Shown piece after piece: positions 12,657-21,103 of a stretch of DNA of 33,336 bases. Under the pieces are notes generated by a model. That model saw nothing but the letters and a program-made list of their open reading frames with translations. It searched no databases and was not told the DNA's origin. A program made the position numbers and the translations under genes. The DNA comes from an uncultured Eubacteriales bacterium (GTDB lineage: Bacteria > Bacillota > Clostridia > Oscillospirales > CAG-272): positions 1 to 33,336 of the forward strand of contig URMC01000007.1 in NCBI GenBank assembly GCA_900548735.1. The letters are read 5' to 3'. Each line of letters begins with the position of its first letter. Position 1 is the first letter of the stretch.

Positions 12657-14971
12657 CACGGGTGAAGAAATATCTTCCTTTTGCAATCGCACTGCTGCTG
12701 GGGCTTGCTTTTCTGGTGTTTGTCGGTGTTTCCAATGAGTCCAAAAAAGCCCACAACATCCGCGGCGTTTTTTGGGGAGAGACGGTAGAGGATACCGCAA
12801 ACCTCCCTGGTAAGGGCACCAAATATGACCCCTACCGGATTGACTCGACAGAGGCGCTTTGCCGCTTCCGCGATAACGTCAACCGCGGGTACTCTTATTA
12901 CGGCGCCTATGTGCGGCAGACGGCGGATCTGGATCTTTCGGGCATTGAAAACTGGGTGCCCATCGGTATTTTCGGCACCGAAAACCTTTTTGAGGGGTAT
13001 TATGACGGCGCCGGACACACCATTTCTAACCTGACCATTCACGCCCCCGGGGAAAACGTGGGGCTTTTCGGCATACTGGGGGGCACCGTGGTCAACCTCG
13101 GCGTGCCGAGCGGCACGATTGAGGGAAACTGCATCGGCACCATCGCCAGCCATTCCGGGCACAGCGGGGCGCGCATTGTCAACTGTTACAGCGGCGCCGC
13201 CCTGATCGGCAACCGCATGGGCGGGATGGCGGATAATTTTGACGGTGCCATGATTTACAACTGCCTGTTTTTCGGCAGTCTCAGTGCCCCCGTCGGCAAC
13301 GGTTTTCCGGTGCTGGGCGGCGGTATAGCCGGTTATGCCGGCAACGTGATTGACTGTTTCAGCACCACGGCAGACATCTGTTCCGCCGATTTTACCGGCA
13401 TCGTGACCGACCGCCTCGGTACCTTTTACAGAGAGGGAACCGACGAAATCAAGGATCCGGACGCCATTCTTCGCGTGCTGAATGACAACCGTGAGCCCCT
13501 GACCGTCAATGTACTGGGCGGGCAGCCGGCATATGGTTGGAGCCGCACGGAGGGCGGGATTTCGCAGGTGCGGAAGATCAACTGGTACCCCGTGCGCTTT
13601 TTGTCTGTCGCACTTGCCGCCACGGCGTTGTTGCTGGCGTTGAATCTGTGGCTGGTGACCAAGGGCAGGGAAGAACTTCCGGCAGAGGGAGAGGGCGGCA
13701 AAGGCGCCTTGCTCAAAGCCCGTTTTGCCGCCGGCGTGCGGGAACTCGGCGCGGTGCGTTTTTGGTTTTTGTTTGCGTTGCAGGCGGTGTTGCTTTACAA
13801 TGTGCTTGCGGTTTTGTGCGGGAACTCCGCCTCACTCTATGCGCTGACCTATGATCAGTGCACCGGGCTGTTTTGCGATTTCTTTGTTCCGTTGAAAACC
13901 ATGACTTCCGATGGGGTACCGATGAGGGAATACTATGCCCGCACGGGCGACATTTACCCGCCGATGGCAGTGCTGTTTTTCCGCTTTGTCGCCCTGTTTA
14001 TCCCGGAGGAATTCCGCGCGTTTGACGCCCGGTTTGAGCGCTCCGTGCCCGCGTTTGTGTTCACGTTGTTCTGCGTGGCGATGCTGTTTGCCCTGTATCT
14101 GATCTGGGAGCGGCGGGCAAACTGCGGCAAATACAGCCGGTTTCTGTGCCTGGGACTTTTGTGCGCGGCGCCGCTGCTGTTTGCGGTGGAGCGCGGCAAC
14201 GTGCTGCTGTTCTGTATTCTGCTTTGCTTTGTGTTTTTGCTGTATTACGACTCCCCGTCCCGCGTGGCAAGGGAGGTCGCCCTGCTGGCGCTGGCGCTGG
14301 CTGCGGCAATCAAACTTTCTCCCGCGGTGTTCGGGCTTTTGTTGCTGAAAACGCGGCGGTGGCAGGAAACTGCCCGGTGCGTGGGGTATGGGCTGGCGCT
14401 GTTTTTTGTCCCGTTCTTCTTTTTCGGGGGCGCGGCAGGCTTCACGGACTTTATCCGGGCGGTGACCGGGTTTGCCCCCGGCAACACGACGGCGCGGGAT
14501 AATATGATTCACTTCGGCAATCAGTGCAGTATTCTGTTGGCCTATTTCGGTTTCCCGCCCTATATCGGCGCGAAGAACGTGCGGATGTTGCAGATCCCCG
14601 GTATTCTTTTCCTGTGCGGGTTTGCGCTCCTGACCAAGGAACGCAGAAAAGCCGTGCTGGCGTGCGCCATGCTGATGGCGCTGACGCCGGATGCCGGCGG
14701 ATATTATCTGCTGTCGGTCTATCTTGCCCCGCTTTATTTCTTCCTGTCGGAGAAAGAGCAGAGCGCGTGGGATGTGTTGTATCTCATCTTCCTTTCGGTT
14801 TGTGTGTTCCCGCTGCAATTCCTTACCGGATTGTTCGGGATCGGGGACGCCACCCTCTGGCAACTCGGAGGGATGGCACAGCTTGTGCTGCTTGCGTTGA
14901 TGCTGGCGCAGGCGCTGGCGGCGGGGTTCGCCCGGCTCCGGCAGATCCGGGCTGACAGAGCCGCTGCATAA
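12653..14971 (+). CDS. Beta-solenoid (GLUG-like) plus GT87-like polytopic membrane protein
   Basis: A protein of 772 residues. One helix (about 7-27) leads to an external domain, about 35-310, built from repeated units such as VGLFGILGG, IVNCYSGAALIGNRMGG and IYNCLFFGSL, which is the GLUG/right-handed beta-solenoid pattern. A second helix follows near 315-335. Then comes a multi-helix region (365-765) resembling the DUF2029/GT87 family of polyprenyl-phosphate mannosyl-type transferases, with GDIYPPMAVLFF, ERGNVLLF and AAAIKLSPAVFGLLLLKTRRW. The probable role is adding sugar to a lipid-linked or surface glycan outside the cell, with the solenoid binding glycan. The start is set by the overlap with the GT8 stop. 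The domain combination is unusual. Confidence 0.75.
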   Translation: MTRVKKYLPFAIALLLGLAFLVFVGVSNESKKAHNIRGVFWGETVEDTANLPGKGTKYDPYRIDSTEALCRFRDNVNRGYSYYGAYVRQTADLDLSGIENWVPIGIFGTENLFEGYYDGAGHTISNLTIHAPGENVGLFGILGGTVVNLGVPSGTIEGNCIGTIASHSGHSGARIVNCYSGAALIGNRMGGMADNFDGAMIYNCLFFGSLSAPVGNGFPVLGGGIAGYAGNVIDCFSTTADICSADFTGIVTDRLGTFYREGTDEIKDPDAILRVLNDNREPLTVNVLGGQPAYGWSRTEGGISQVRKINWYPVRFLSVALAATALLLALNLWLVTKGREELPAEGEGGKGALLKARFAAGVRELGAVRFWFLFALQAVLLYNVLAVLCGNSASLYALTYDQCTGLFCDFFVPLKTMTSDGVPMREYYARTGDIYPPMAVLFFRFVALFIPEEFRAFDARFERSVPAFVFTLFCVAMLFALYLIWERRANCGKYSRFLCLGLLCAAPLLFAVERGNVLLFCILLCFVFLLYYDSPSRVAREVALLALALAAAIKLSPAVFGLLLLKTRRWQETARCVGYGLALFFVPFFFFGGAAGFTDFIRAVTGFAPGNTTARDNMIHFGNQCSILLAYFGFPPYIGAKNVRMLQIPGILFLCGFALLTKERRKAVLACAMLMALTPDAGGYYLLSVYLAPLYFFLSEKEQSAWDVLYLIFLSVCVFPLQFLTGLFGIGDATLWQLGGMAQLVLLALMLAQALAAGFARLRQIRADRAAA

Positions 14972-14986
14972 GTTTTACGGATACGG

Positions 14987-15021
14987 AAAAAGCCCGCGGC
15001 GGGTTTCGCTGCGGGCTTTTT
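14987..15021. terminator. Bidirectional terminator between the glycosyltransferase gene and spo0A
   Basis: AAAAAGCCCGC pairs with GCGGGCTTTTT, separating two convergent genes. Confidence 0.9.
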
Positions 15022-15022
15022 C

Positions 15023-15814
15023 TCAGTACAGTTTGTATTTCAGGCGTAAATTGTCGGCGATCATGGCGATAAACTCGCTGTTGGTGGGCTTGCCGCGGTT
15101 GTTTTGAATGGTGTAGCCGAAGTAGGAGTTCAGTGTTTCCACATCTCCTCTGTCCCATGCCACCTCGATGGCATGGCGGATGGCACGCTCTACGCGGCTG
15201 GTTGTGGTCTGATATTTTTTGGCAACGGAAGGATAGAGAATTTTGGTCACGGAGTTGATGATTTCACTGTCGTTGATGGTCAGAAGGATGGCGGTGCGCA
15301 GGTACTGATAGCCCTTGATATGCGCAGGAACACCGATCTGATGGATGATTTTAGTGACCTGTGTTTCGATGTCCGGCTCCGGTTGTGCGGCGGGGGTATC
15401 TGCTTTGGCGCTTTCCTTGTTTTCTGCGTTTTTGCTCTGCAACAGCCGCTCCATATGCCCGCAAAGGCTTTGAATGTCAAAGGGTTTCATCAGGCAGAGG
15501 TCGGCGCCTGCCGTGCTTGCCTGAGCGATCATGGTCTGACTGGCAACCGGCAACAACATGAGAAATACCGGTGTTTTCCCGCCGGCGGCGCTCTGCTCGC
15601 GGTATTGGCGAAGGACGCCGATTCCGTCAAGCCGTGTCAGCATCATGTCGATCAGCGCCGCGTCATAGCGGTTGCGGCAGAGCTTTTGCAGTGCCTCCTC
15701 GCCGTTGCTTGCCTCATCCAGAAAACGGTACCCGCGGCGGTTTAGCCCCTCGCGTAATTGCTGTCTTTCCGCCGCATTTTCGTTTACAATCAGAATTTTG
15801 ATGTCATGCTCCAT
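15023..15814 (-). CDS. spo0A: Sporulation master regulator Spo0A, with altered receiver pocket
   Basis: A protein of 263 residues: receiver domain 1-125, linker, and the C-terminal Spo0A DNA-binding domain. The latter is very well conserved (HIKGYQYLRTAILLTI, YPSVAKKYQTTTSRVERAIR, AIEVAWDRGD, NSEFIAMIADNLR). It switches on early sporulation genes when phosphorylated. The phosphorylated aspartate (Asp56) and lysine (Lys110) remain. The acidic pair near the start is Asn11-Glu12 instead of Asp-Asp, and the switch threonine position is Leu88. The ATG at 15814 lies 11 bases after GGAGG. The gene shows that the organism descends from spore-formers. Confidence 0.95.
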   Translation of the reverse strand: MEHDIKILIVNENAAERQQLREGLNRRGYRFLDEASNGEEALQKLCRNRYDAALIDMMLTRLDGIGVLRQYREQSAAGGKTPVFLMLLPVASQTMIAQASTAGADLCLMKPFDIQSLCGHMERLLQSKNAENKESAKADTPAAQPEPDIETQVTKIIHQIGVPAHIKGYQYLRTAILLTINDSEIINSVTKILYPSVAKKYQTTTSRVERAIRHAIEVAWDRGDVETLNSYFGYTIQNNRGKPTNSEFIAMIADNLRLKYKLY

Positions 15815-15862
15815 TTTTCTTACTTTCCTCCGTTGATTCGTCGATTTGATTTTGACACCAAT

Positions 15863-15891
15863 AGAATACCATAAATTTCCATAAAATGCAA
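15863..15891 (-). promoter_or_regulatory. Putative spo0A promoter
   Basis: Read leftward: TTGCAT (15891-15886), a 17-bp spacer and TATTCT (15868-15863), about 50 bases before the ATG. No clear 0A box was seen. Confidence 0.55.
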
Positions 15892-16159
15892 GGGTTTCCA
15901 CACGAAAAAAGCGACGAAATTTCCCGGTAAAATTTGTAAATTATTACCAAAATTGGATAAAATGGGTGACGGAACAACGAAATCTGTCACGCTACCGGCG
16001 GGTGTGCGGCGCGTTTTGAAGGAAAGAATTTTGATAAAATTTGCACAGGATTGGTAAAAACGACAGGGAATTGCGCTCGGCTTTTCCATATATTTCGCAG
16101 GCGGACAGGAGTTGCCGCAGGCAACCACCTCACAGCGTTTGGCACGAACAAAAGGAATA

Positions 16160-16395
16160 CCCATCGTAGGGGCGGATTCCATATCCGCCCGCCCTGACGT
16201 AAAGTCACTTTTCCCTTTATTCTATCAAATCCCATACCCGCTTTTTCTTTGATTGCGCCAGGCGCAAAGAAAAAGCTATCAAAAAGAAACGCCCTTGAGG
16301 AGACGCGAAAAGGGGGCTTTTTGAAAAAAGCCCCCTTTGAATCCCCTAAAAACTTTTCGGCAACTGACACCGGGATGTTGGGTGTGTGCCGTTCG
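16160..16395 (+). repeat. Dispersed intergenic repeat, copy B
   Basis: It starts with a GGGCGGAT/ATCCGCCC hairpin (about 16170-16191). From 16188 it aligns with copy A (5950-6150), including CCCGCTTTTTCTTTGA and the shared GGGGGCTTTTTGAAAAAAGCCCCC hairpin, and ends CTAAAAACTTTTCGGCAACTGACACCGGG in broken form. A minus-strand frame through it resembles the one in copy A and is not taken as a gene. The rest of 15900-16160 shows nothing else. Confidence 0.85.
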
Positions 16396-16427
16396 CGCAC
16401 CGCGCCGTCAAAAAACTTGCTTGGCGC

Positions 16428-16820
16428 TCAATGCTCCGCGTGGGAGCACGGGTGGGTAAAGAACCCGGCGAGGTCAATGGCAAAAACGCCATGCTCGTCC
16501 TGCTGGAAGCCGATGCGCCGCAACAGCGCCGGATTGGTGGGTTCCCCCTCAAAAAATGCCGTGTGTACACCGCAAAGGTCAATAAAGTTCAACGCCGCGC
16601 GCCCCATCACAAACAGCGCGTCTTCGTCCGTGCCCCCTACGGGGCAGGCAAGGTCGGCAATGTGCCCGCCTGCCGCGTCCATGCGGAATTGGCAAATGCC
16701 GGCAAATGTGCCGTCGTTCTCCGCACGGTAAGCCAGCAATTCCTCCCGAAAAGGCACGCCGCAACGCCCGGCAAGTTCTTTTTGTTCCTCCTTGGTCTGA
16801 ATCGGCAAAACGGTAATCAT
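16428..16820 (-). CDS. Small GNAT-like protein
   Basis: A 130-residue protein whose ATG overlaps the stop of the pseudouridine synthase gene (ATGA), so it is translationally coupled. The layout resembles a shortened GNAT acetyltransferase: ELLAYRAENDGTFAGICQFRMD is like beta-strands 3-4, ALFVMGRAALNFIDLCG like helix 3, and PTNPALLRRIGFQQDE like the final strand with a GF motif. A clear acetyl-CoA loop (R/QxxGxG/A) is not seen, so catalysis is doubtful. It ends with a His/Cys-containing tail beside repeat B. The family call is tentative. Confidence 0.65.
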   Translation of the reverse strand: MITVLPIQTKEEQKELAGRCGVPFREELLAYRAENDGTFAGICQFRMDAAGGHIADLACPVGGTDEDALFVMGRAALNFIDLCGVHTAFFEGEPTNPALLRRIGFQQDEHGVFAIDLAGFFTHPCSHAEH

Positions 16821-17539
16821 ACTTCGGTTCCTTTCAGATAATCTGTTTCTTTTTTGGTCAGCACCCGGTAATGCCCCACGGGCAGATTCCCCAGCGTCAG
16901 CTCTCCGATTGCCACGCGGGTCAGCGCCAGCACGGGCAGGCGCACTTCCTCGCACATCCGGCGGATCTGCCGGTTGCGCCCCTCATACAATTCAAAGGAA
17001 AGCAGGGAATTGCCCCCCTCGCGGGAAAGCAGGCGCACCATGGCTGGGCGGGTGGTGTAGCCGTCCAACAAAAACGGCTCGTTCAGGCGCGCCAGCGCCG
17101 CAGGGCTGACCTCACCCTTTACACACACGCGGTATTTTTTCGGCAGGGTGTGCGCAGGGCGGATCAGGCGGTTGGCAAGTTCCCCATCGCAGGTCATCAG
17201 CAACAACCCGTCAGAATCCATATCCAGCCGCCCCACCGGGTACAGGCGTACGCCGGCGTCTGCCACCAGTTCCGCCACGGTGTGCCGCCCCTTTTCGTCC
17301 GACAGGGTGGTCACAAAGCCGCGCGGCTTGTGCAGCAATACGGTCACTTTTTCTGCCGCCACCGGGAGCACCCGCACGCCGCGGTATTCCACCACGTCAC
17401 GCTCCGGGTCGATTTTTTGCCCCGTAACGGCGACCGCACCGTTTACGGTTACTTTTCCGGCGGCAATTTCCGCTTCCGCGGCGCGGCGGGAAAGCACCCC
17501 GCAGTCGGTAAAATATTTTTGCAGTCTGACAGTTTCCAT
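16817..17539 (-). CDS. rluB: RsuA/RluB-family pseudouridine synthase
   Basis: A protein of 240 residues. An N-terminal S4 RNA-binding domain (RLQKYFTDCGVLSRRAAEAEI) is followed by the catalytic domain, with PVGRLDMDSDGLLLMTCDG carrying the catalytic aspartate, then KKYRVCVKG and EGRNRQIRRMCE. RluB isomerises a uridine in helix 80-90 of 23S rRNA, while RsuA acts on 16S. Gram-positive single members adjacent to scpB/dacF, like this one, are normally called RluB. It lies 31 bp downstream of the carboxypeptidase gene and shares its transcript. Confidence 0.9.
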   Translation of the reverse strand: METVRLQKYFTDCGVLSRRAAEAEIAAGKVTVNGAVAVTGQKIDPERDVVEYRGVRVLPVAAEKVTVLLHKPRGFVTTLSDEKGRHTVAELVADAGVRLYPVGRLDMDSDGLLLMTCDGELANRLIRPAHTLPKKYRVCVKGEVSPAALARLNEPFLLDGYTTRPAMVRLLSREGGNSLLSFELYEGRNRQIRRMCEEVRLPVLALTRVAIGELTLGNLPVGHYRVLTKKETDYLKGTEV

Positions 17540-17570
17540 ACGTCCTCAAGAGGGGAAAATCCCCATCATG

Positions 17571-18731
17571 TCAGCGCCCGAACAGGGCGCGTATTTTTTG
17601 CCAAAGAGAGGGCTTGCCCCCGGCACGTTCCACGGTTTTGGAGGCGACCAGCGGCACACTTGCCAACTCCTCGCCGTCCATCCGATAAACGATTTTGCCC
17701 ACCTCTTGCCCCTCCCGGCAGGAGCCAAAGAGAAAACGGGGCGCAAACACGGTTTTGGTGATCTCCCCGTGCCCCGCGGGCAGGGTCAGGGCAATGTTTT
17801 CGGTAGGCACCAGCGAAACCGATGGCTCCGCCCCGCCGACAATCGGCATTTCCACCGGTTCCGTGTCGGTGTGAAAGGCGGAATATTGCGAAAAGCCCCA
17901 ATCAAAGAGCGCTGTGTGATCCCGCCAGTCGTTTCCGTCCGAAAGGGTCACGCAGATGAGCAACAGCCCGTCACGCTCGGCGGCGCCGACCAAGCACCTG
18001 CCGCTCTCTTTGGTAAATCCGGTTTTCACCCCTACCGCACCGTTATAGGTGCGCAACAGGCGGTTGTGGTTGAGAAACAGCCGCGTGGCATCCGTGCCGT
18101 TTTGGGGTACGGAGTAGCGCGTGGTGGAGGCGATCTCGCGAAAAACGGGATTTTTCATTGCCGCGGCGGCAATCAACGCCAACTCCCGCGCGGTGGTGTA
18201 GTGCCCCTCGGCGGGCAACCCGTGCGGGTTTTGAAAACAGGTGTCATGAAGCCCCAGCGCTGCGGCTCTGGCATTCATTTTTTCCGCAAAAGCGGGTACA
18301 CTGCCCGCCGTGTGAAGCGCCAGCGCCACTGCCGCATCGTTGGCGGAGGAGAGCAGCAGGGCATAAAGCAGGGTACGCACGCTGACCGCTTCTCCCTCGA
18401 AAAGGTAAACCGAGGAGCCTTCTACCCCCACCGCTTCGGCGGGGACGGCAAAGGTGTCGTCCAGTTGGCATTCCTCCAGGACGACCAGCGCGGTCATGAT
18501 TTTTGTGGTGCTTGCCATCGGCAGGCGTGCCGAGGCGCCGGATTCGGCAAGAAAAGTGCCGCTTGTGGCGTCAAAAAGCGCCATTGCCTTAGCGGAAGTG
18601 CCGGGCGCCGGCGTAGTAGGCGCCGGGGTTTGCGGCAAGGCGGCGGTTTTAATCTGCACAAAGCAGAAGAGTAACGGAACAAGCAGGGCACAGCATAAAA
18701 ACGAAATCGAAAGAAATCGCAAAAAACGCAT
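17571..18731 (-). CDS. D-alanyl-D-alanine carboxypeptidase (DacF/PBP5-like, peptidase S11)
   Basis: A protein of 386 residues with an N-terminal hydrophobic signal segment (FLCCALLVPLLFCFV). A proline/alanine-rich spacer leads to the penicillin-binding domain with all three active-site motifs: STTK (about residue 72), SAN (about 130) and KTG (about 235). It trims the terminal D-alanine of peptidoglycan stem peptides outside the membrane. The C-terminal beta-domain of PBP5 appears after SVSLVPTENIALTLPAG. DacF-type genes are often near spore or chromosome-segregation genes, as here. The gene is preceded by GGAGGTGAT. Confidence 0.9.
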   Translation of the reverse strand: MRFLRFLSISFLCCALLVPLLFCFVQIKTAALPQTPAPTTPAPGTSAKAMALFDATSGTFLAESGASARLPMASTTKIMTALVVLEECQLDDTFAVPAEAVGVEGSSVYLFEGEAVSVRTLLYALLLSSANDAAVALALHTAGSVPAFAEKMNARAAALGLHDTCFQNPHGLPAEGHYTTARELALIAAAAMKNPVFREIASTTRYSVPQNGTDATRLFLNHNRLLRTYNGAVGVKTGFTKESGRCLVGAAERDGLLLICVTLSDGNDWRDHTALFDWGFSQYSAFHTDTEPVEMPIVGGAEPSVSLVPTENIALTLPAGHGEITKTVFAPRFLFGSCREGQEVGKIVYRMDGEELASVPLVASKTVERAGGKPSLWQKIRALFGR

Positions 18732-18792
18732 GGTATCACCTCCATACAGATATATGGAAGTTTTACCCGGGATATGCCCGCCGCACCGGAAT

Positions 18793-19060
18793 GCCCACCC
18801 AACATCCCGGCATTAGTTGCCGAAAAGTTTTTAGGGGATTTTAAGGGGGATTTTTGAAAAAATCCCCCTTAACGCTCTTAAGGGGACGCGCCAAAGGAAA
18901 CTTTTTTCAAAAAGTTTCCTTTGGAATCCTTCAAAAACTTTGGGGCAACTGTCACCGGGAGGTCGGGCGTGTGTACCCAAAGGTGCGCGACAGCCGATCA
19001 GCCCCCGCCGGAGGCGTATCCGCAAGGTGCCAAAGACTTTGGGGCAACTGCCGCCGGGGA
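18793..19060. repeat. Dispersed repeat copies C (inverted), D and E (partial)
   Basis: Copy C (18793-18890) matches the reverse complement of the end of copy B: CCCAACATCCCGG, AGTTGCCGAAAAGTTTTTAG and a GGGGGATTTTTGAAAAAATCCCCC-like hairpin. Copy D (about 18894-18975) is in the plus orientation, with AGGAAAC/GTTTCCT arms then CTTTGGGGCAACTG. A short copy E (about 19024-19060) repeats CTTTGGGGCAACTGCCGCCG. The C/D pair makes a large imperfect inverted repeat, like a miniature element. No gene is seen here. Confidence 0.75.
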
Positions 19061-19085
19061 GTTGGTGCGTTTATTTGCGCGGCGG

Positions 19086-19589
19086 TTACTCCTCCACCGG
19101 GGTCTCTGCTTCCTCTTCCGCGTCGGCGACCGCGGCGGCGGCAGTTTCCGCCATCTCGTCAATCAGGTCTTCCTCCGCGGCTTTCTTTGCGGCTTTTTTC
19201 TCTTTTTTGTCTTTGAAAAACTGTTTGATCTTTTCCACCAGCCCCGGCGCCTTTTCAATCAGATCGGCGATCTTATCCGCCGAGTTGCTCTCGCCCTTGC
19301 CGCCAAGGGGCAACAACTCTACCTCGCCCTCGGCGTTGACGGCGATAAAACACACCGGTTGTACCGAAAGCCCGGTTCCGCCGCCGCCCGCAAAGTTTTT
19401 GGAGGCGGTCTTGCCCCCGAAATCGCTCCCGCCGGAGGCGTAGCCTACCGAAATTTTGGAAATCGGGATAATCGTGGTGCCCGCAGGGGTTGCAATCGGG
19501 GTGCCGACAACGGTGTTCGCATCCACTAAGGTTTTGATGCTTTCCAGCGACGTGCGGATCATATCCTGCAGATTGTTGTTTTCAGCCAT
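19086..19589 (-). CDS. ytfJ: YtfJ/GerW-family spore protein
   Basis: A protein of 167 residues. The core carries the family motifs: VGTPIATPAGTTIIPISKIS, a glycine-rich stretch (GGGGTGLSVQPVCFIAV) and the strand GEVELLPLGG. The tail is a lysine- and alanine-rich helix ending in acidic residues. GerW/YtfJ is a sporulation protein needed for proper germination in Bacillus. It is the last gene of the lon-to-ytfJ run, 18 bp after the DUF2953 gene, the same pairing as ytfI-ytfJ in Bacillus. Confidence 0.9.
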   Translation of the reverse strand: MAENNNLQDMIRTSLESIKTLVDANTVVGTPIATPAGTTIIPISKISVGYASGGSDFGGKTASKNFAGGGGTGLSVQPVCFIAVNAEGEVELLPLGGKGESNSADKIADLIEKAPGLVEKIKQFFKDKKEKKAAKKAAEEDLIDEMAETAAAAVADAEEEAETPVEE

Positions 19590-19607
19590 GGAGAATTACT
19601 TCCTTTC

Positions 19608-20345
19608 TTATTTTGATGTTTCAGCCGCAGGGGTACCCGCGGCGATATTTCGTTTTTCTTTTTGTGCCCGGCGGGCTTTGAGAAACGCAAATGCCACCGA
19701 GAACAGGACGCAAACCGCCCCGCCCACCCGCATGGAAAAGACCGCGCGCGCGTCAATGTGGGGCTTTTCGCCAAGATAATCCGCTATCACGGCAACGTCC
19801 GGCGGAGCCGCGTGCAGAACCGTAAATTTGCCAAGCACCGTCAGAATCAGCGCTACTCCGCCCGAAACCGCACCGTAAGCGACGGCGGTGGTGGCGGCAT
19901 CCCCGGTTGCCACACGGATGTGCAGCCTCGCCGCGCGCAGATACAGGTGCTTGCCCGTAGCACGCAACAGCGCCACCAGCAATTTGCGTACCAGCGTCAG
20001 CTTTTCCGTCAGAGTCATCGGCGCTTCGCTTGCCTTGGGCGCTTTTTTGGTAGTGGCGGCGGGCTTTTTCTGCTTCGCCGCTTTTTTTGCAGCCTTTTTT
20101 GCTGCCTTTGCCGCTTTGCGCGCCGCTTTTTTCGCTTTCTTTGCCTCCCGCTTTTTTACCCGCTCCGGGGAGTATTTGCGGGGGTCAACCCGCTTGCCCG
20201 GATACAGGGAAAACGTGAAGCACAGCACGCGCAGGGTCAGCCGTACCTTTGCGTCATCGGCGGTCAGCACCACCCGCACCCGCAGGAGAAACAGCAGGAC
20301 AAAAAACGCAACCAGCGCCAGCAATACAATCAACCACACCGGCAT
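19608..20345 (-). CDS. DUF2953 membrane-anchored protein (YtfI-like)
   Basis: A protein of 245 residues. It starts with one transmembrane helix (VWLIVLLALVAFFVLLFLL), then a beta-rich segment typical of DUF2953 (RVVLTADDAKVRLTLRVL). A long lysine/alanine-rich low-complexity stretch (about 70-110) follows, then an amphipathic region and a possible second hydrophobic helix near the C-terminus (GGAVCVLFSVAFAFL). Its function is unknown; in Bacillus the relative sits before ytfJ. It is co-oriented with scpB 36 bp upstream. The K/A insert explains the long plus-strand shadow frames here. Confidence 0.8.
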   Translation of the reverse strand: MPVWLIVLLALVAFFVLLFLLRVRVVLTADDAKVRLTLRVLCFTFSLYPGKRVDPRKYSPERVKKREAKKAKKAARKAAKAAKKAAKKAAKQKKPAATTKKAPKASEAPMTLTEKLTLVRKLLVALLRATGKHLYLRAARLHIRVATGDAATTAVAYGAVSGGVALILTVLGKFTVLHAAPPDVAVIADYLGEKPHIDARAVFSMRVGGAVCVLFSVAFAFLKARRAQKEKRNIAAGTPAAETSK

Positions 20346-20381
20346 ATCCCGCCCTCCTTTCCGCGTGTGTGATGCCTGAAT

Positions 20382-21101
20382 TTATCGGGGGTCGCCGCCC
20401 TCGGTCGGCTCTGCGGTGTTTGCGGTGCTCTCGGTCGGCTCCGGCGCACTGCCGGCACCCTCGGCGGGTGCCGTTCCGTTGGCGGAACCTTCCGTGTCGC
20501 CCTCACCCGAGCCCTCCTTGCCTTCCACGGCGATGGAGAGCTGTTCGCCGGCTTTGCCGGCGGGCAGCATCGTTTCGGTTTCGGGCAGGTCGGAAAGAGA
20601 AGAGAGCCCGAATACCCGTAAAAACTTATCGGTCGTGCCGTAAAGCATCGGGCGCCCCGGTGCTTCCAGCCGCCCCACGGCGCCGATCAGCTCCTTGTCG
20701 ATGAGGGAATTGACGGCATAGTTACTGTCCACGCCGCGTACCGCGTCCACAAATGCGCGGGTCACGGGTTGGTTGTAGGCGATGATGGCAAGCACCTCCA
20801 TCGAGGAGGCGGAAAGGTTGCCGCCCCGCCGGATGCCGAGCGCTTCGCGGATGTACGCGCCGTACTGCTCCTTGGTGCAGAACTGGCAGGAGTCGGGAAA
20901 GCGGAGCATCATGATGCCGTGCTCGTCACTTTCGTATTTCTTGGCAATGCGTTCTACCATCCGCTTGACCTCACGCACGGTAAGCCCTGTCACGTCCGCC
21001 AGCTTCTGATACGCCACGGGATAGCCCGCCGCGAAAACGACCGCTTCAATACAGCTGCCAACGTTTTTGATCGGTTGCAGGATGTCGTCCTTTTCTTCCA
21101 T
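20382..21101 (-). CDS. scpB: Segregation and condensation protein B
   Basis: A protein of 239 residues. Two winged-helix domains occupy 1-170, with the usual motifs EAVVFAAGYPV, LTVREVKRMVE, LSASSMEVLAIIAYNQPVTR and RGVDSNYAVNSLI, GRPMLYGTTDKFLRVFGL. A low-complexity acidic/threonine-alanine tail of about 55 residues follows. ScpB dimers bind ScpA, which bridges the heads of the SMC complex to organise and separate chromosomes. It starts two bases after scpA ends, so it is surely co-translated. Confidence 0.95.
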   Translation of the reverse strand: MEEKDDILQPIKNVGSCIEAVVFAAGYPVAYQKLADVTGLTVREVKRMVERIAKKYESDEHGIMMLRFPDSCQFCTKEQYGAYIREALGIRRGGNLSASSMEVLAIIAYNQPVTRAFVDAVRGVDSNYAVNSLIDKELIGAVGRLEAPGRPMLYGTTDKFLRVFGLSSLSDLPETETMLPAGKAGEQLSIAVEGKEGSGEGDTEGSANGTAPAEGAGSAPEPTESTANTAEPTEGGDPR

Positions 21102-21103
21102 GG

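Noticed and set aside
13832..14863. Minus-strand open frame of 343 codons
   Set aside because: It is antisense to the hydrophobic GT87-like domain; the Gln/Arg/Lys-rich product is what antisense of membrane helices gives.
17148..18674. Plus-strand open frame of 508 codons
   Set aside because: It is antisense to rluB and the carboxypeptidase gene; low-complexity His/Arg/Gly composition typical of shadows.
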